A stretch of 64,000 nt of DNA from Owenia fusiformis (lineage: Eukaryota > Annelida > Polychaeta > Sabellida > Oweniidae), in the NCBI GenBank assembly GCA_903813345.2, contig CAIIXF020000008.1, positions 37,102,867 through 37,166,866 on the forward strand, given 5' to 3'. Position 1 is the first letter of the stretch. The number at the start of each line of letters is the position of its first letter. Shown here piece by piece: positions 48,301 to 60,620 of this stretch. Under the pieces are notes generated by a model. That model saw only the letters and a list, made by a program, of their open reading frames with translations, had not been told where the DNA came from and searched no databases. The position numbers and the translations under genes are program-made.

Positions 48301-51015
48301 CTGCACCCCCATATAACCCACAAGCTGGAGCAGGCTACCCCCCTCCTGGAGGTCATTCACCCTACCCCCAACAAAATTATGCGCCACCCCCTCAGCAGCC
48401 ATACGCTCCTTACCCCCAACAACCATCAGCGTATCCACAACAACCGGCTGGGTATCCACAACAACCTGCAGCGTATCCACAGCAACCGTATCCACAACAG
48501 CATTATCCACAACAACCTGGTTACCAACAGCAACCCTATGGTCAACAGCAAGCTTATGGTCAACAGCCTTATGGTCAACAACCTTATGGTCAGCAACCAC
48601 ATTATCAACATCAAGGAGGTTTGTATTATTTAAGAATGATTAAAAGTATAACGCCCAGGCTTCCCGCAGCACACATGGGCATCTAGTATCCATCAATGGA
48701 TAGAAATAATTATCCCACCGAACGAAGTTCGAGGGGGATATAGAAAAGCCGTCAGTCCGTCCGTCCGTTCGTCCGTCCGTTCGTCCGTCCGTTCGTCCGT
48801 CCGTTCGTGTGTCCGGGCAATAACTCAAATACCGGTCGACGGATTTCATTCAAATTTTATAGGCTTATGCCTTATGGGTGTAGGACCTCTGCTCGAGAAG
48901 GAATTTTCAATATGGCCGCTTAATTCAAAATGGCGGCCATTTTTCGGAAAAAATATAATCTTTAATAACTCAAATACTAGTGGATGGATTTTGTTCAAAT
49001 TTTATATGCTCAAGAAGACATTTTCAAGATGGCCACCAAATTTCAAAATGGCGGCCATTTTCGTAAAAAACCGTTATCTTTGATAACTCAAAGACCATTG
49101 AATGGATTTGGTTCAAATTTTAGATGCTGATGCCTAGGGACATAGGAGCTCTGCTCGAGAAAGAATTTTCAAGATGGCAGCTAAATTTCAAAATAGCGGC
49201 CATTTTTTGTAAAAAAACGTTATCTTTGATAACTCAAATACCATTGATTGGATTTGGTTTAAATTTTAGATGCTGATGCCTAGGGACATAGGAGCTCTGC
49301 TCAAGAAAGGATTTTCAAGATGGCAGCTAAATTTCAAAATGGCGGCCATTTTTCATAAAAAAACATTATCTTTGATAACTCAATTACCATTGAATGGATT
49401 TGGTTCAAATTTTGCATGATGATGCCTAGGGACATAGGAGCTCTGCTCGAGAAGGGACTTTCAAGGTGGTAGCTAAATTTCAAAATGGCAGCCATTTTTC
49501 ATAAAAGAACGTAACCTTTGATAACTCAAATACCTGTTGACAGATTTGGTTCAAATTCTATATGCTGATGCCTAGAGACAAAGAAGTTCTGCCCAAAAAT
49601 AAATTTTCAAGATGGCTACTGAATTTCAAAATGGCTTCCATTTTTCGTAAAAAAACGTAATTAATGATAACTTAAATACTAGTGGATGGATTTGGTTCCA
49701 ATTTTATATGCTGATGTTTAGGGAAAAAGGAGATCTGCTTCAGAAAAAATTTCAAAGGCGATAGCTGAATTTCAAAGTGGCTGCCATTTTTCGTTAAAAA
49801 ATTAATCTTTGATAACCCAGATACCATTGGACGGACATTCTCTGCTAAAGAAGAAATCTAAAGATGACAGCTGAATTTCAAAATGGCAACCATGTTTCAT
49901 AAAGACATAATCTTTGATAATTCAAATACCAGTGGATGCATTTGACTCAATTTTTTTATCAGAACATGTTTTGTTCGGTGGGATTTGCTACTCCGTGGAG
50001 TTGCTGTTTTTCTAGTATGAAATAGAAATAATATTAATAAATAAAAAAGTTAAAAATGAAATAAAAATGGTTGTCACACATGTCAGAAAATTTTAATATG
50101 TTAGTCAAATAGAAAATATGGTTTAAAAGACTGAAAAAGGTCAGAGAAAAATAGAATTTGTTAGGGGACACACCCAATTCCCATCATCATCTTTCAGTGC
50201 TGTAAAGATGTTTTAGCATGCAGTACTGAACAGTACAGTTTGAGAACCAAACTGTACAGTACAGTTTGTGCAACAGCGCTGTTCAGTAGAGTTTAAGATT
50301 GGCAGTGTAATATCAGGGATTTACTTTGTTAATCTATAGAACAATATGTCCTGTTGAATTTTATTTTTATTCCTTTGCTTGTAGGTTATGCTCAGCGTCC
50401 CCAGCAAGTGGTGTATGTTAAGGAGAAGAAGAACAAAGGTATTTTAGACAGCAATACGGGGAAGATAGGAGCAGGTGAGTGATACACAGATCTGGCATTG
50501 CTATTCATGAAATTGCCCTCTTGTCTGTTTGTCTGTCTATCCATCAACAATTTTCAGCCAAATGAAAAAATGCCTATTGTCAGAGTTGTGCTCTTATGCA
50601 TTTTAAGGGGCTCTGGTAACCTACACCATAGGTCTTGACTCCTAGTTTGAGAAATTTGTTTTTTGTTGTCAAATATACACCAACAGATGGTGCCACTTTG
50701 ATTAAATTATTTGATAAAGCTGACTTTTAGATAAAACAACAATCTGAAGCTCACAACTAACATTTATTGCAGTTAAAATTAAACAATCAATAAAGGATTT
50801 GATAACTTAAGTACATTGTATTCTTTTTTCTATTTTCAGGTCTGATAGGGGGCGCTGTCCTCGGTTATGGGGCAGCAAGTATGATGGGTGGCGGATGGGG
50901 AGGCTACGGATGTGGCGGTGGGTTTGGCAGGAGAGGCAGCTGGGGTTCATGGTCAAGTTTCAGCAGTTTTAGCAGCTTTGGCAGTTGTGGGAGTTTCGGA
51001 AGTTTTGGCGATTAG
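42310..51015 (+). CDS. PH-domain protein with P/Q/Y-rich region and glycine-zipper tail (evectin/PLEKHB-like)
   Basis: Eight coding exons: 42310-42349, 45925-46046, 46516-46676, 46944-46971, 47792-47993, 48292-48618, 50385-50474, 50840-51015 (381 aa, all phases agree). The start is MTTVKTGYLRRNG, as evectins start FVKSGWLLRQ. A 5'UTR acceptor lies at 42268. Residues 3-115 are a PH domain (KWKKNYCMLYQDSTLVWYKS; WFLCADTNELNAWMQAI), expected to bind phosphoinositide or phosphatidylserine on recycling endosomes. Residues 118-300 are Pro/Gln/Tyr repeats (YPQQP, YGQQ). Then QQVVYVKEKK resembles evectin QVIIRERY, followed by GAGLIGGAVLGYGAASMMGG, a glycine-zipper membrane-prone segment, and a Ser/Phe/Gly tail (SFSSFSSFGSCGSFGSFGD). 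Longer than vertebrate evectins (about 220 aa). Intron 1 contains a whole antisense EF-hand gene and the 48.6-50.4 kb intron a repeat element. PH call firm, evectin orthology likely. Confidence 0.8.
43123..43283. mobile_element. CAGGCCCGTAGCCA element, copy 3
   Basis: Ends CAGGCCCGTAGCCA and TGGCTACAGGCCTG; 161 bp with a 13-G run. Flanks AACTA/TACTA match at four of five bases. Confidence 0.8.
43502..45508 (-). CDS. EF-hand protein of sarcoplasmic calcium-binding type
   Basis: Cytosolic Ca2+ buffer or sensor. Four coding exons on the minus strand: 45508-45473, 45207-45078, 44168-43984, 43726-43502 (191 aa, in frame). It starts MSDCKTNSSKEQ. EF loop 1 is DKDNDGIMGHED (33-44) and the last is DTNSDGLLSQDD (153-164). 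The two middle hands are degenerate (SDSGIVTFDNY near 121-131 is one). The WMRKIITALF helix before loop 1, about 190-residue length and FYGPL end are typical of invertebrate sarcoplasmic calcium-binding proteins; coelenterazine-binding proteins of luminous animals share this fold. Nested antisense in intron 1 of the PH-domain gene. Intron 2 holds a 34-bp minisatellite. Family call good, precise subfamily not certain. Confidence 0.8.
44209..44700. repeat. 34-bp minisatellite, about 14 copies
   Basis: Unit: TGAACACCTGTGTCTAGTGA followed by ACACCTTGCTCCAT. Near-identical in the right half, degenerate at the left. Lies in intron 2 of the EF-hand gene; the minus-strand frame over it is an artefact. 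Confidence 0.95.
48711..50021. mobile_element. Helentron/pearl-like element with 145-bp tandem repeats
   Basis: Order: ATCCCACCGAAC (48712-48723), a CGTC-type tetranucleotide microsatellite (48750-48810), then about eight 145-bp units with the motif CAAAATGGCGGCCATTTTTC and AACTCAAATACC, then the complement GTTCGGTGGGAT (49973-49984) and a short tail. Microsatellite plus core repeats plus sub-terminal inverted repeats match the pearl/HINE type of non-autonomous Helitron. ATAGAAATAAT flanks both sides (48700-48710, 50022-50032), which would be unusual for a Helitron. Lies in an intron. Confidence 0.65.
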
Positions 51016-51487
51016 CTTTAAGTTATCAATTTATTACATAGAGAAACCAACAAGATGCTCTGTTTGTTAACAACAGTGAAGAATGGAGATGGACTTTGTT
51101 TTAGCTGAGACAAATCAGGAAGAAAAAATATTTATTAAGATTATGAGACACCAACACAATGCAAGTTCAATTCATTTGAACTAAATGTTTAAAGTGGATA
51201 TGATCAGGACAGATATGATAGCTATAAAGGAGCTGAGACATCAGGATTAAATCTCCAGACCTGACTCAAACTATCTCATGGTCATTGCTAAGCAAAGTTC
51301 TAAATGCAATGGCGTAAAACTTAACCCTTTCTCTTTCACCTGATAATTTTCAGATACAGGAAAAAATGTTATATATTAATGTACTGAGACACCAATGTGA
51401 TACTGTCAAACAATACATTTCTGGTTGAAGGTCTCATTGCCACTCTCCAGGGGGAGAGGGATGGAAAATGTGATATGAGATTCTGGG

Positions 51488-51703
51488 GCGGATCCAGGAT
51501 TTTGTGTTTGGGGGGGGGGGGTGTGTTTGATAATAACTGCTGGTGAAGCGAACCATGTGAGTGAGTGCAGCGAACTAGCACATACCGGTAAATGGGGGCC
51601 TTGGGGTTTCTCCCCCCAGAAAATTTCGAAAATTGAACATCATTTGGTGCATTCTGACCAATTTCACTGCGCCCCCACACACCCCCTCTAGATCCGCTAC
51701 TGA
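51488..51703. mobile_element. CGGATCCAGGAT...GATCCGCTACTG inverted-repeat element
   Basis: GGGGCGGATCCAG near the left end and CTAGATCCGCTACTG at the right are inverted, with poly-G and CCCCC tracts inside, the same style as the CAGGCCCG family but with different ends. Confidence 0.45.
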
Positions 51704-51884
51704 ATTTTTCTGCTTTAGATGGATTGCTCAGTAACTTTAGATCTGAGATACCAGAAATGATATTTATGATAACAATGCAGATTATTGAAAGGTACATTTA
51801 AAAAGAATGCCTCTATCAGCAATAAATAAGCTATTAAATTGCTTAAATGAAATAAAAGATAGAGGATAGACAATGTTTCAGATA

Positions 51885-52125
51885 TCTGTGTTTTGAATAA
51901 GTGGAAATGATGAGGATGTCCATTTGGGTTCATTGTAATATTGGCACCTTTTTGCAGAAATGTTACACAATCTTTAATGTGTCCATAAATGTATTCGATA
52001 TATGTGATTTGAATAAGTGGAAAACTAGAAATGATGATGAAAATAGTCCAATTGGGCTCCCTGTAATATTTGGCTCACTATTGCAGAAATGTTACACAAT
52101 CTTTAATGTGTCCACATATTAATTT
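51885..52125. repeat. Two-copy tandem duplication, about 115-bp unit
   Basis: TTTGAATAAGTGGAAA...GCAGAAATGTTACACAATCTTTAATGTGTCC occurs twice (from about 51890 and about 52007) in the 3' flank of the PH-domain gene. Confidence 0.8.
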
Positions 52126-52753
52126 ACTGTACATTGTATTATGTAGGTTAGAGATGTAGTGTTCTGCATGTGGTTTTATAGACTTTTATATTTAGATATC
52201 TTATATTGCAGTCATTATTTGTTAATGTTCAAAGCTCCTTTAATTATATACATGTATATAATGTATATACATAAATAATGTACATCTGTATATTTCTGCA
52301 TACATGTATGCAATGCTGCTAGGCATCAACAGGTGGGTGGGTTTAAAGTTGTAACCAGAATAACAATTTGTCAGACCTTGTTATGGATAAATCTTAAATT
52401 ATTGATAAATCTCAAATTTAGGACCTCCCTCATAAGTTCAGCTCAGTTCAGTAAGTTCCATTTTTGAATGACTCGTGAAATGTTAAGATTTTAATAAATC
52501 CCAGATATGAATAGGTCATACATTTTAAAACATGGCCTACAATGTTGATAAAAGTTTGAAAATGTAGATTGTGAATACTATACATCGGCTCATATTTTAC
52601 TAACGTTAACCAGAATTTATTCAGGATATGAAATATATCTACTTGGCTGGGCTCAAATAGACATGTAAAGTGATATTCACCTCAAAGTACTGAACCTCAG
52701 CCTCAAAATATTTAAACCTTACTGATAGAATGAATTTCTCAGGCATTCTCAGG

Positions 52754-52926
52754 CAGGCCCGTAGCCAGGAGGGATGGTGTTTGAGCGAACACTGGCCAAA
52801 AATTCGTTCAAAATCATGCCGCTTTCACTATCTGAGCCATTTTCAAGTGATTTTGGCCATTTTTGGGCCAAAGTTGTCATTGAATTTTTCATGTGACCCC
52901 CCTGACAAATCTTGGTTACAGGCCTG
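52754..52926. mobile_element. CAGGCCCGTAGCCA element, copy 4
   Basis: Ends CAGGCCCGTAGCCA and TGGTTACAGGCCTG; the flanks TCAGG/TCAAG are a decayed 5-bp duplication. Confidence 0.8.
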
Positions 52927-53344
52927 TCAAGAATAATTTGATATAATCTACCTTAAGTTACATTAAGTTACAACGAAAGTTATACACATTGTTATCACAT
53001 GTAAGATTGACATTTGTAACGAATAGTTACTTTTTTTCATGTTAATGCCTTGTACTAGTTTAACATTGAAACTGTTTTACAAACCAAAATAGGCTATGTC
53101 TGTATAGTATCATGTGTCATCACATTAAACAAGATGATTATGTCAATATTTTAGAACTAAATATTCCTTGTTAAAGCTACTTGTGACCAAAAAAATGAAC
53201 GAATTACTCACATTTGTATCACATTGACACACTCAACATGTTAAAAGAATGTTTAAATTGATATGAATGCTCATGTGTGGAAACTATTTTGATATTTTTA
53301 GCTTGTTTAGAAATGGCCTGCTTGGAATATTATTGCTTGCTTTC

Positions 53345-53540
53345 TTTCTTATGGTTGCTTCCACAACTGCTTCCGAAGCTGCTAAAACTACCAAAACTTT
53401 GTAAACACTGATTGAGTGAAACTGAATTCCTGTTCAATCCAAATTTGTTCTTTCCTATGAAAATTTTTAGTTACTGGAAAAAATGTGATATTTGTTTATG
53501 TACTGAGACACCAATATGATACTATCAAGACACTGAGAGA
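53345..53540. repeat. Relic copy of PH-gene terminal exon (inverted) and 3'UTR (direct)
   Basis: Read on the minus strand, about 53352-53400 encodes SFGSFSSFGSSCGS, like the tail of the PH-domain protein (50950-51010). On the plus strand, 53495-53525 repeats TGTACTGAGACACCAATGTG of the 3'UTR at 51378. Suggests duplication with local inversion. Confidence 0.5.
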
Positions 53541-54894
53541 TAATGTTAAAGGCTGTTAGAGTGCATTTACTATATTTTACTACACTGTATATTACTGCAC
53601 TGTGTAAATTGTAAAAATATAAATTATATATCATGATAAAATAGTGTATAATTGACTACTATTTATTACTAAAAAAATGATATGGATTTGTGGTAATTTT
53701 GCTGGGAGAGTTCAAGCAGAAAGATTATTCATGTACATGTACATGTATACATGTATGTAACCTCTCTGATAGAACACTCTTTGTGAATGACCAGATACAT
53801 TCAGATTCCATAAGATTTTACTGAGGATTACACAATACATTGCTTATGATTTGTATCACTGATATTTAGCTAATGATCTTATATATTATATTTCGTACTC
53901 TTCAAAATGAAAAATTATACTACCATAATATTCATAATTATATCATAAATTTAGAAAATGCCAGGGCAATCATGCACTTAAATGCAAGATAGAATGGAAT
54001 TCATGTCATAAGCAAAGAATGCATTAAACATTGAACAAAACCTCTTAAAATTACCACAGGATTGTAAATTATACAAGCGATTTACTGATGAATCAAAACA
54101 GGGCTGCCACAAAATAAAACATTATAGATTTTGAAACTTCATGTCTCCAGTTATTCAATAAACCTATCAAATGAATTTCTTGAACTGTTTAGAACAAAAG
54201 CTGTTCTGAAAGTTTGTTTGAGAGGGGAAAATTGGACAATTTTAGCAATATTTGTGTTAAGTGCTAGCTTAAAAACGAATCATTCAGGATGTTCAGACCT
54301 AATGGTTGGAATTTAATTACAGGTTGGCTCTTCCACTGTATTCATTCGATCTGGAATTAATGTTAACCATCAGTAAATCTTGAATCCTAACGAGACACTG
54401 TGATTTAAAATTGATTTCATATATACATGATATAATTCACATTATATTGAACGAGTATGTATACTTGGACTTATTTGACTCTACATAAATATACAAACTA
54501 TTATATAAAATATATAACATTGTTTTTATTGCACATTATTTAATATCAAAATGCATTAGTTACATGTTACTGCTTTTTAGTGTTGATCAATATACATGTA
54601 CTCACATTCGTGATCATTAAGATCAAGAGTTCGGATATAAAAAAGAGTTACAAAAACTTTCAAAGTTCAATGTAATTTCAATCTTGATGGAATATTCAAA
54701 TTCAGAATTGCTCCAGAAAGAGGATTATTTATGAGAGTTTCTGAATCAGGTCATCTATCTGCAATAAAGGTCATCAAGAAAGTCTCTTATTTGAAAATAG
54801 TTTGTATTTCCTGAACTACATACAAACTGGGATTAGACTGCTCAGGCCTATTTATAAAGCAGCTCAGTTACAAGCTTGAAATTCCCAATTGCTT

Positions 54895-54955
54895 TTATGT
54901 CACCACCACAGTTTTTTATGTCCCCACAAGTGGTGACACATTCTTACAGTCTACA
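54895..54955 (-). repeat. GTCACCACTTGTGG repeat, copy 2 (reversed)
   Basis: TCCCCACAAGTGGTGACAC is the complement of the palindromic repeat at 27393 and 60091. Confidence 0.5.
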
Positions 54956-55117
54956 AATTTTTTCTGGATGGCTTAGAGCGTCAGTAATAGTTTGCGTTTG
55001 GTATCTGTAACAATTTGCAATAACTTACAAGGTGGTGTCATTTTGTCATGCTTTAACGTTCCAGCTTTTTACAGGAATGAATGTAAAATAGAATATGCGG
55101 AGGAATGTATTCTGGTA

Positions 55118-58100
55118 TTATGCAGAGTTCTGTATGGGACTAAAGCCAGATAGGGCATCACCATGGGAGTTCCAGATTTTGTAGTCTGCCGCTACAAGTT
55201 CTTGCACTGAAACAGAGGAAGTTGGGTGTCAGGGTCGAAAAACTTAGGTTGAAAACATGATTACAATAATTTAGCATATTCAGTCATGATAACAACATGG
55301 CATTCAGTCCATTGCCAAAATGGGCTACTTGTTTTTAAAAGTTCATTGCCAAGAGTGAAAAGTGATAACCACTAGCAGTCAGGCAGCTGTGAGTACCAAA
55401 CCATGTTGTATGTAATTCAAAATCAACTTTTAAATGGCTGTCACCAATCACACATGATACCTTAACTATGATGTGCCCAACTTCAAAATATTTTATTTGT
55501 TTCACATAATCAGTCCATAGGTATTTAAGCCCCCATTGCAAATTGATAAAGCACTGTAGTATTACCTATTGTGAGCTTGTGCTTTGTCTGTGGGGACACT
55601 TGAACTGACTTTGGGTCTATCTGAACACCACTACCTGTGTAATCCACTAGTTTGAAGTATATCTGCAAGCAAACAACTCTGCAATCATTTAATCTGGTTT
55701 ATAATTTTGCTCTTTCTCACGATATAACTAAAATCTTATACACTATTAAAGGGCAACAAAATTTTACTACTATAGTATATTTCTTGCTTACATTTCTGTC
55801 CATGTCTATTTTTAAAAAAGTAAGTTTAGACTTTGCTTCAGTCATGATCATGCTTTGATTTTTTAGTAATAACTGTGAAAAATCTCATTTTTCAATTTGT
55901 GATTTTAATCTTCCATTTTTGTTTCTCAATTGCTCCGATGTAGTCTGTATAAGCTGTCCTTGGTGTCATTAATTGATCGAGCATTTATCAATCCATTGGA
56001 AATACTAGGACAATAAAAAGCAAATCTTTGCTTTTGAATACTGAAAAATATGCATAGGGTTCCTTTAAGACACAAACCTGAGCATATGAGTTCTGTCCTG
56101 TGCAGAAGGTTTCCTCTTTGATAGCCTGGACATTGGGTTGGCCAAACTTTACACTGGCCTTCAAAGATGCCTCGTTGCTTTTGCTGGGGAATTTATGACC
56201 TGTAAAAATAGAATTTTTTGAATCTGCAATACACTAAAACCTTGTAAGGGGAACACCTTTGGTACCTCTAAAATGTGTTCCACTTGGAGGGTGTTTCACT
56301 AACAGAGGTAAAACAACAAGTCAATAGTCTGCAGGACTTTAAAAAGCATTCTACTTATGTGGGTGTTCTACTTACAGAGGTGTTCCACTTTACACGTTTA
56401 ACTGTACTTTCTGTTAAACAGGGGAAAATAATAATTTAAAGATTCTCGCAATCTTTATCCAATCAGCGTTTGAGATGTGTACCGGCTCACGTATAAAAGG
56501 CGAATCCAACTCAAATCCATGCAGGGGTGTATGAGGTACTCGAATAGGAAAGAACTCGTGAAATCTGAATTTATATGCACATGGTCAATGTTTACACATG
56601 TTTGGAGTTATTGAAGAAAATGTGATATGGGTGTGCTTCCGAATTTGAAGTCATTGCTGGAAAATGTGATTTTAATACGTGAAATTATATCTATAAATAC
56701 AGCACTAAAAATAACAGTTCACATGAAGTACATGTATGATTGTGTCCAGAAATGTTTGAAACCCTTACGGAAAATTCTGTCTGCATTTTGTCACCATTGC
56801 TCTTTCTTCCCGCATTCTAGTGCTGTTTGAATGAATATATTTATAAATGTATTTCTAACTAAAATATATCACTTTTTTATAAACCGCAAACATTTAGATC
56901 ATAAAAAAAAATTATTCAATACTTGAGTGAGCACGATATGCAAGGGTTACTAAGTTGACACAGTAAATGACCACTGATATTGTGTTAGTCCATGCACACA
57001 GCGTATTCTGCTAATAAACAACACCCCTCACTTTCATAGTGAAGTGACTAATTGGTTTATGAAAATTATGAAATAATTTGATTTATGAATTGAATGAAGT
57101 TGAAAGCATTGAAAAGGAGTTTGAAATTGGTGCCGTAAAGCTTAAGCTTGTTTTGCCTAAAATGGCATATAAAATTGGACAGGTCCTTTAAGTTTTATTT
57201 ATCTCTCTTAGGCCAGTGCCCAATGCTGACCTTTAGTTAATTAAACTTACAATATGCAGAGTTTTATTCATGCTTGAATTTACTTGCAGTATACCAATTA
57301 GCTAATATATAGTTATATAGGTAATTTGCGATGAAGGCATCAGCACATAGGCACATGTTAGAACTTCAGTTAGACTAGCTAGAGCCAGCAAACCGTCAAG
57401 CAGCATTGCAAAAACCCACCTACCCAGCCCCTATCACCTCATCAGGTTCAGTATGAAAATACAACTGACCAGCAATTTATGTAAGTATGTTAAGCATTTA
57501 CCATTTAAATGAGTTTTTTCAACCTTACTTTAAGAAATAAGCTATTATAGGCTAATTAAAGTTGCCTAATTAGCTTAATTAGGTGGATTTGCTTAATTAG
57601 CTAATCCGATTATATTTCTTCATTCTTTGCTTTTGCGGCACCTTTGCAGACTCCTTTCGCCAAAAATAGTAATATTTGAATGAAGCAGAATAAATGTTTA
57701 CGTTTTAATGTGTTTTGTGTTCCTTGTTACAGCAAGGGGGGCCAGTAAAGTAGACTAACATGTTTGCATGGCAAGTTTTGATCGAATATGTGAGACACTT
57801 TAATGGAATAAGTGAAACATAAAATTGAAGATTGTCACAGAGCATGGAGTTCTTTGCACATATCAAGATGGAAAATTTAATGTTAAATTCTATATTTAGT
57901 TTTATCTGCTAATTACAGGGAAATAAAAATATTTACCAATATTCCATACAAGTATTGTTTTATCAGGGGACATGAGGGTTGTTCCACAGCTTGGGGTAGA
58001 ATCACAGTGTACCATGGGACCCCTGGAAAAAGAACATTTTTTAAAGAAAACTTGAATTAAGTAAAAAATCTCTACTAATCACAAAAGGCTCATCATTTGT

Positions 58101-59825
58101 TCTTAAAGTAAAATTCTATTACATCATTAAAGCAAAATGTATCCACTTTTAATCCTCAGTAGCAGGCCTGTGGCAAGTTTTTGCCAAGGGGGTTCACTTT
58201 TCAAAAAATTCAGGGGGGTTAATATGTGACAATTTTGGTCCAAAATCACTTGAAAACTGCATGATTTTGAAAGAATTTTGGGCTTTGCTTGAACTCCCCC
58301 CCCCTGGCGACAGGCCTGTATAGTAATGCTAAATTAACACAAGTGATAAAATCTACAAGAATCATAGATTAAAAATATTGAGAACATCATATCAATTTCA
58401 TACTGATAGATTCTTACCTGTTAAAGAAAGGTATCTGGAGCTCACAATATTCAAATGATGCTTTGATATTATCCATCAGTTTTAGTTGGATAAGTAATTC
58501 CACCGAATCTTTGTCCTAAATAAAATACCAAAGTTATTATATTAAAAATAGAATCTGGTTGGTGTAATATAAAACCTGTAATGCTTTGCATCAGATAATC
58601 TTAAATGACATATTAATTCGAGAAAGGGATACACATTCTATACACGCCCGGTGATCAGATAAAACGAATGGAGGGAGGGAGTAGCAGATTTCTACAAGAA
58701 AATTCAACAAACCTGGAAGATCTATTTTTCAACAGAAAGTTCATCACTGATTTGCTTAATGAGTACATTTTTCCAGATTTTTCTAGCAGAAATCGCCTTC
58801 TCCCCCTCCGTTCATTTTGTCCAATCACCGGGCATGACATACATTTTTTGTATTTCATATTTAGAATGTGGTTTTCATTTTGCACCTTCTAGGATATTAT
58901 ACACTACCTTTAGTTTCATCTGGTAGAAGCCTTTGATTGGTAGATGAGGTAATGATGTCACAGTATAATGGCACAGTGTGAACATTTCTAGAGGTGGTGT
59001 GAATCTAAGCCTTCTAGAGCTGGGTGGCGAATCTGTAACCATGGCAATAAGGAGTCTGTAACTATGACAACAGTTTAGACAATAAGATCAAAGTTATGAT
59101 ATATTACACTTGATATGATGTTTTAATTGATGTTGGCATATTTGACACCTTTCTTAAATCTTGATATGAAATAAGAAACTATGATTATTCGAAGCATATT
59201 TTGAAAATTTTCAGGTCCCCTGAGTGAGCCTAATGTAGAGCTGAGTGGTGAATCTGTAAACATGGAAGCAAGGTATATGTAACCATGACAACAATTAGTT
59301 CTGTAGCTATAACAATTGTTGGTTGATGTAAGAATATAATATACAATAATAGCATGTGTTTCATATAATTCCTGAATCAATCAATTGATCAATCAATCAA
59401 TCAATCTGGTAAATGTGAAATAGAAATGTTTAATTCACATCAATTTCAAGAATTAAGTCAATATGTTGTACATGTATTTTAAAGGGAAATACAAGTAAAT
59501 CTTTAATTCTGCTTTCTGAATTCCTGTTGATGAATGCTTTCTCTTTCAAGATTTTGCTTCATAAATTTTGCTTTCTAAATTCTTTTATATTGCAGTAAAA
59601 ATAGTAGACATAGTGAAAAAGAGAATGGTTTCCAGTACCTGTAGAGTATATAGATTGGGAGTCTGAAATGCTGACAAATGGGTGTACCACAAGGTGGTCT
59701 AGGGGCACCCCATCTTTTCTCTGTTGTAGATTAACAGATACATCTTGTATTAAACCATCCAGTTCAGCCTTACATACTGCACTTCCTGTGAGGGTATAGG
59801 CATCTGGGGTGTCCTGTCTGTCATA
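55118..59825 (-). CDS. AP5M1: AP-5 complex subunit mu (AP5M1), C-terminal exons
   Basis: Medium subunit of adaptor complex AP-5, which acts at late endosomes with SPG11/SPG15. Seven exons on the minus strand: 59825-59639, 59032-58908, 58515-58418, 58022-57937, 56199-56078, 55662-55566, 55206-55118 (267 aa plus stop, frame kept throughout). They cover the mu-homology domain: YDRQDTPDAYTLTGSAVCKA, RFTPPLEMFTLCHYTV, LPIKGFYQMKLK, FEYCELQIPFFNRGPMVHC, and a terminal VAADYKIWNS, each aligning by eye with vertebrate AP5M1. The first exon has a phase-0 acceptor, so the N-terminal longin-like half lies upstream, more than 4 kb away and probably outside the window. Exon phases agree at every join. Confidence 0.93.
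58163..58318. mobile_element. CAGGCCCGTAGCCA family, diverged copy 5
   Basis: Ends CAGGCCTGTGGCA and TGGCGACAGGCCTG with the usual GGGGGTTCAC...CCCCCC interior. In an AP5M1 intron. Confidence 0.75.
59226..59300. repeat. Duplicate of AP5M1 exon 5'-end and acceptor
   Basis: GTAGAGCTGAGTGGTGAATCTGTAAACATGG...ATGACAACA repeats 59013-59075, which spans the acceptor and first bases of the exon at 59032-58908. The copy lies upstream of the true acceptor. Confidence 0.65.
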
Positions 59826-60620
59826 CTGTAACATGAATGGAAGATAGACTTAGTTTCTGCCAAAGAACAGTAAGCATCCCAGGGAAATAAATATCAATGG
59901 ATACTAATCATATCATGTGATGCATGTTCAACCAATCACAAAATGAGAAACATGAAAGTGAGATAACAAGGCATTAACAGACAAAATGTCACCACCTGCC
60001 ATTTGTCATAGATGCCAAACTCCAAAATGTTGACTGCAGACTGTCGGATGTCAAGCGCCGTCACAAAAAAGTTGCAGACCATAACAATATGTCACCACTT
60101 GTGGTGGTGACATCATACACCTTACATTCCATAGAATTTGCAGTGGTGACACAATAAACCCTATATTCTACAGAATTGAGAATGGTAAATAAAACTCAAA
60201 TCAGGCAGATAGAGGTGTATTTCCACAGGGTATTCTCAATAGGGTACCCTAATTTTCATGTTGTGTATTTATTTGATCATCAGTGACAGGTGCAAACAGA
60301 TTTGTATTGTAATAAAGATATTTATAAATGGGGAATCCCCTAAGTCATTGTTGTTTGATCAATTGACTTATAAATACCAAACAAATAGTATCAAAAGCAA
60401 ACATTTAACTACTTCAAGTTAAAGAATAACTGATATTGAATTGGTATTGATAATGCTGTTCACATTCCAATCTTAAAAACATTTTAAAAATATCTGAGCA
60501 ATTACAAATCATCACACATGTAGTTTCAGCGAACGCAAAAAGACTGCAAAGTAATTTGTCCATAAAATTGTCTAATTGTGTACACTGATCAACCTAAATG
60601 TACATGTAAATACAAATGTT
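59826..60620. other. AP5M1 upstream intron sequence, no exon seen
   Basis: No AP5M1 N-terminal exon is recognisable. Contains a third copy of the GTCACCACTTGTGGTGGTGAC palindromic repeat at 60050-60125, matching 27365-27435. Confidence 0.5.

Larger units (their letters stand above)
51016..55117. other. Convergent 3' region of PH-domain gene and AP5M1
   Basis: Long AT-rich 3' flanks. The contents are the repeats listed separately; the rest is unassigned. TTTATT at 54525-54530 could be the minus-strand poly(A) signal for AP5M1. No coding exon recognised. Confidence 0.5.

Noticed and set aside
48226-48633. Two roughly 125-aa frames (VVDHK-rich minus; NNHQRIHNN plus)
   Set aside because: Shadows of the Pro/Gln/Tyr-rich exon 48292-48618.
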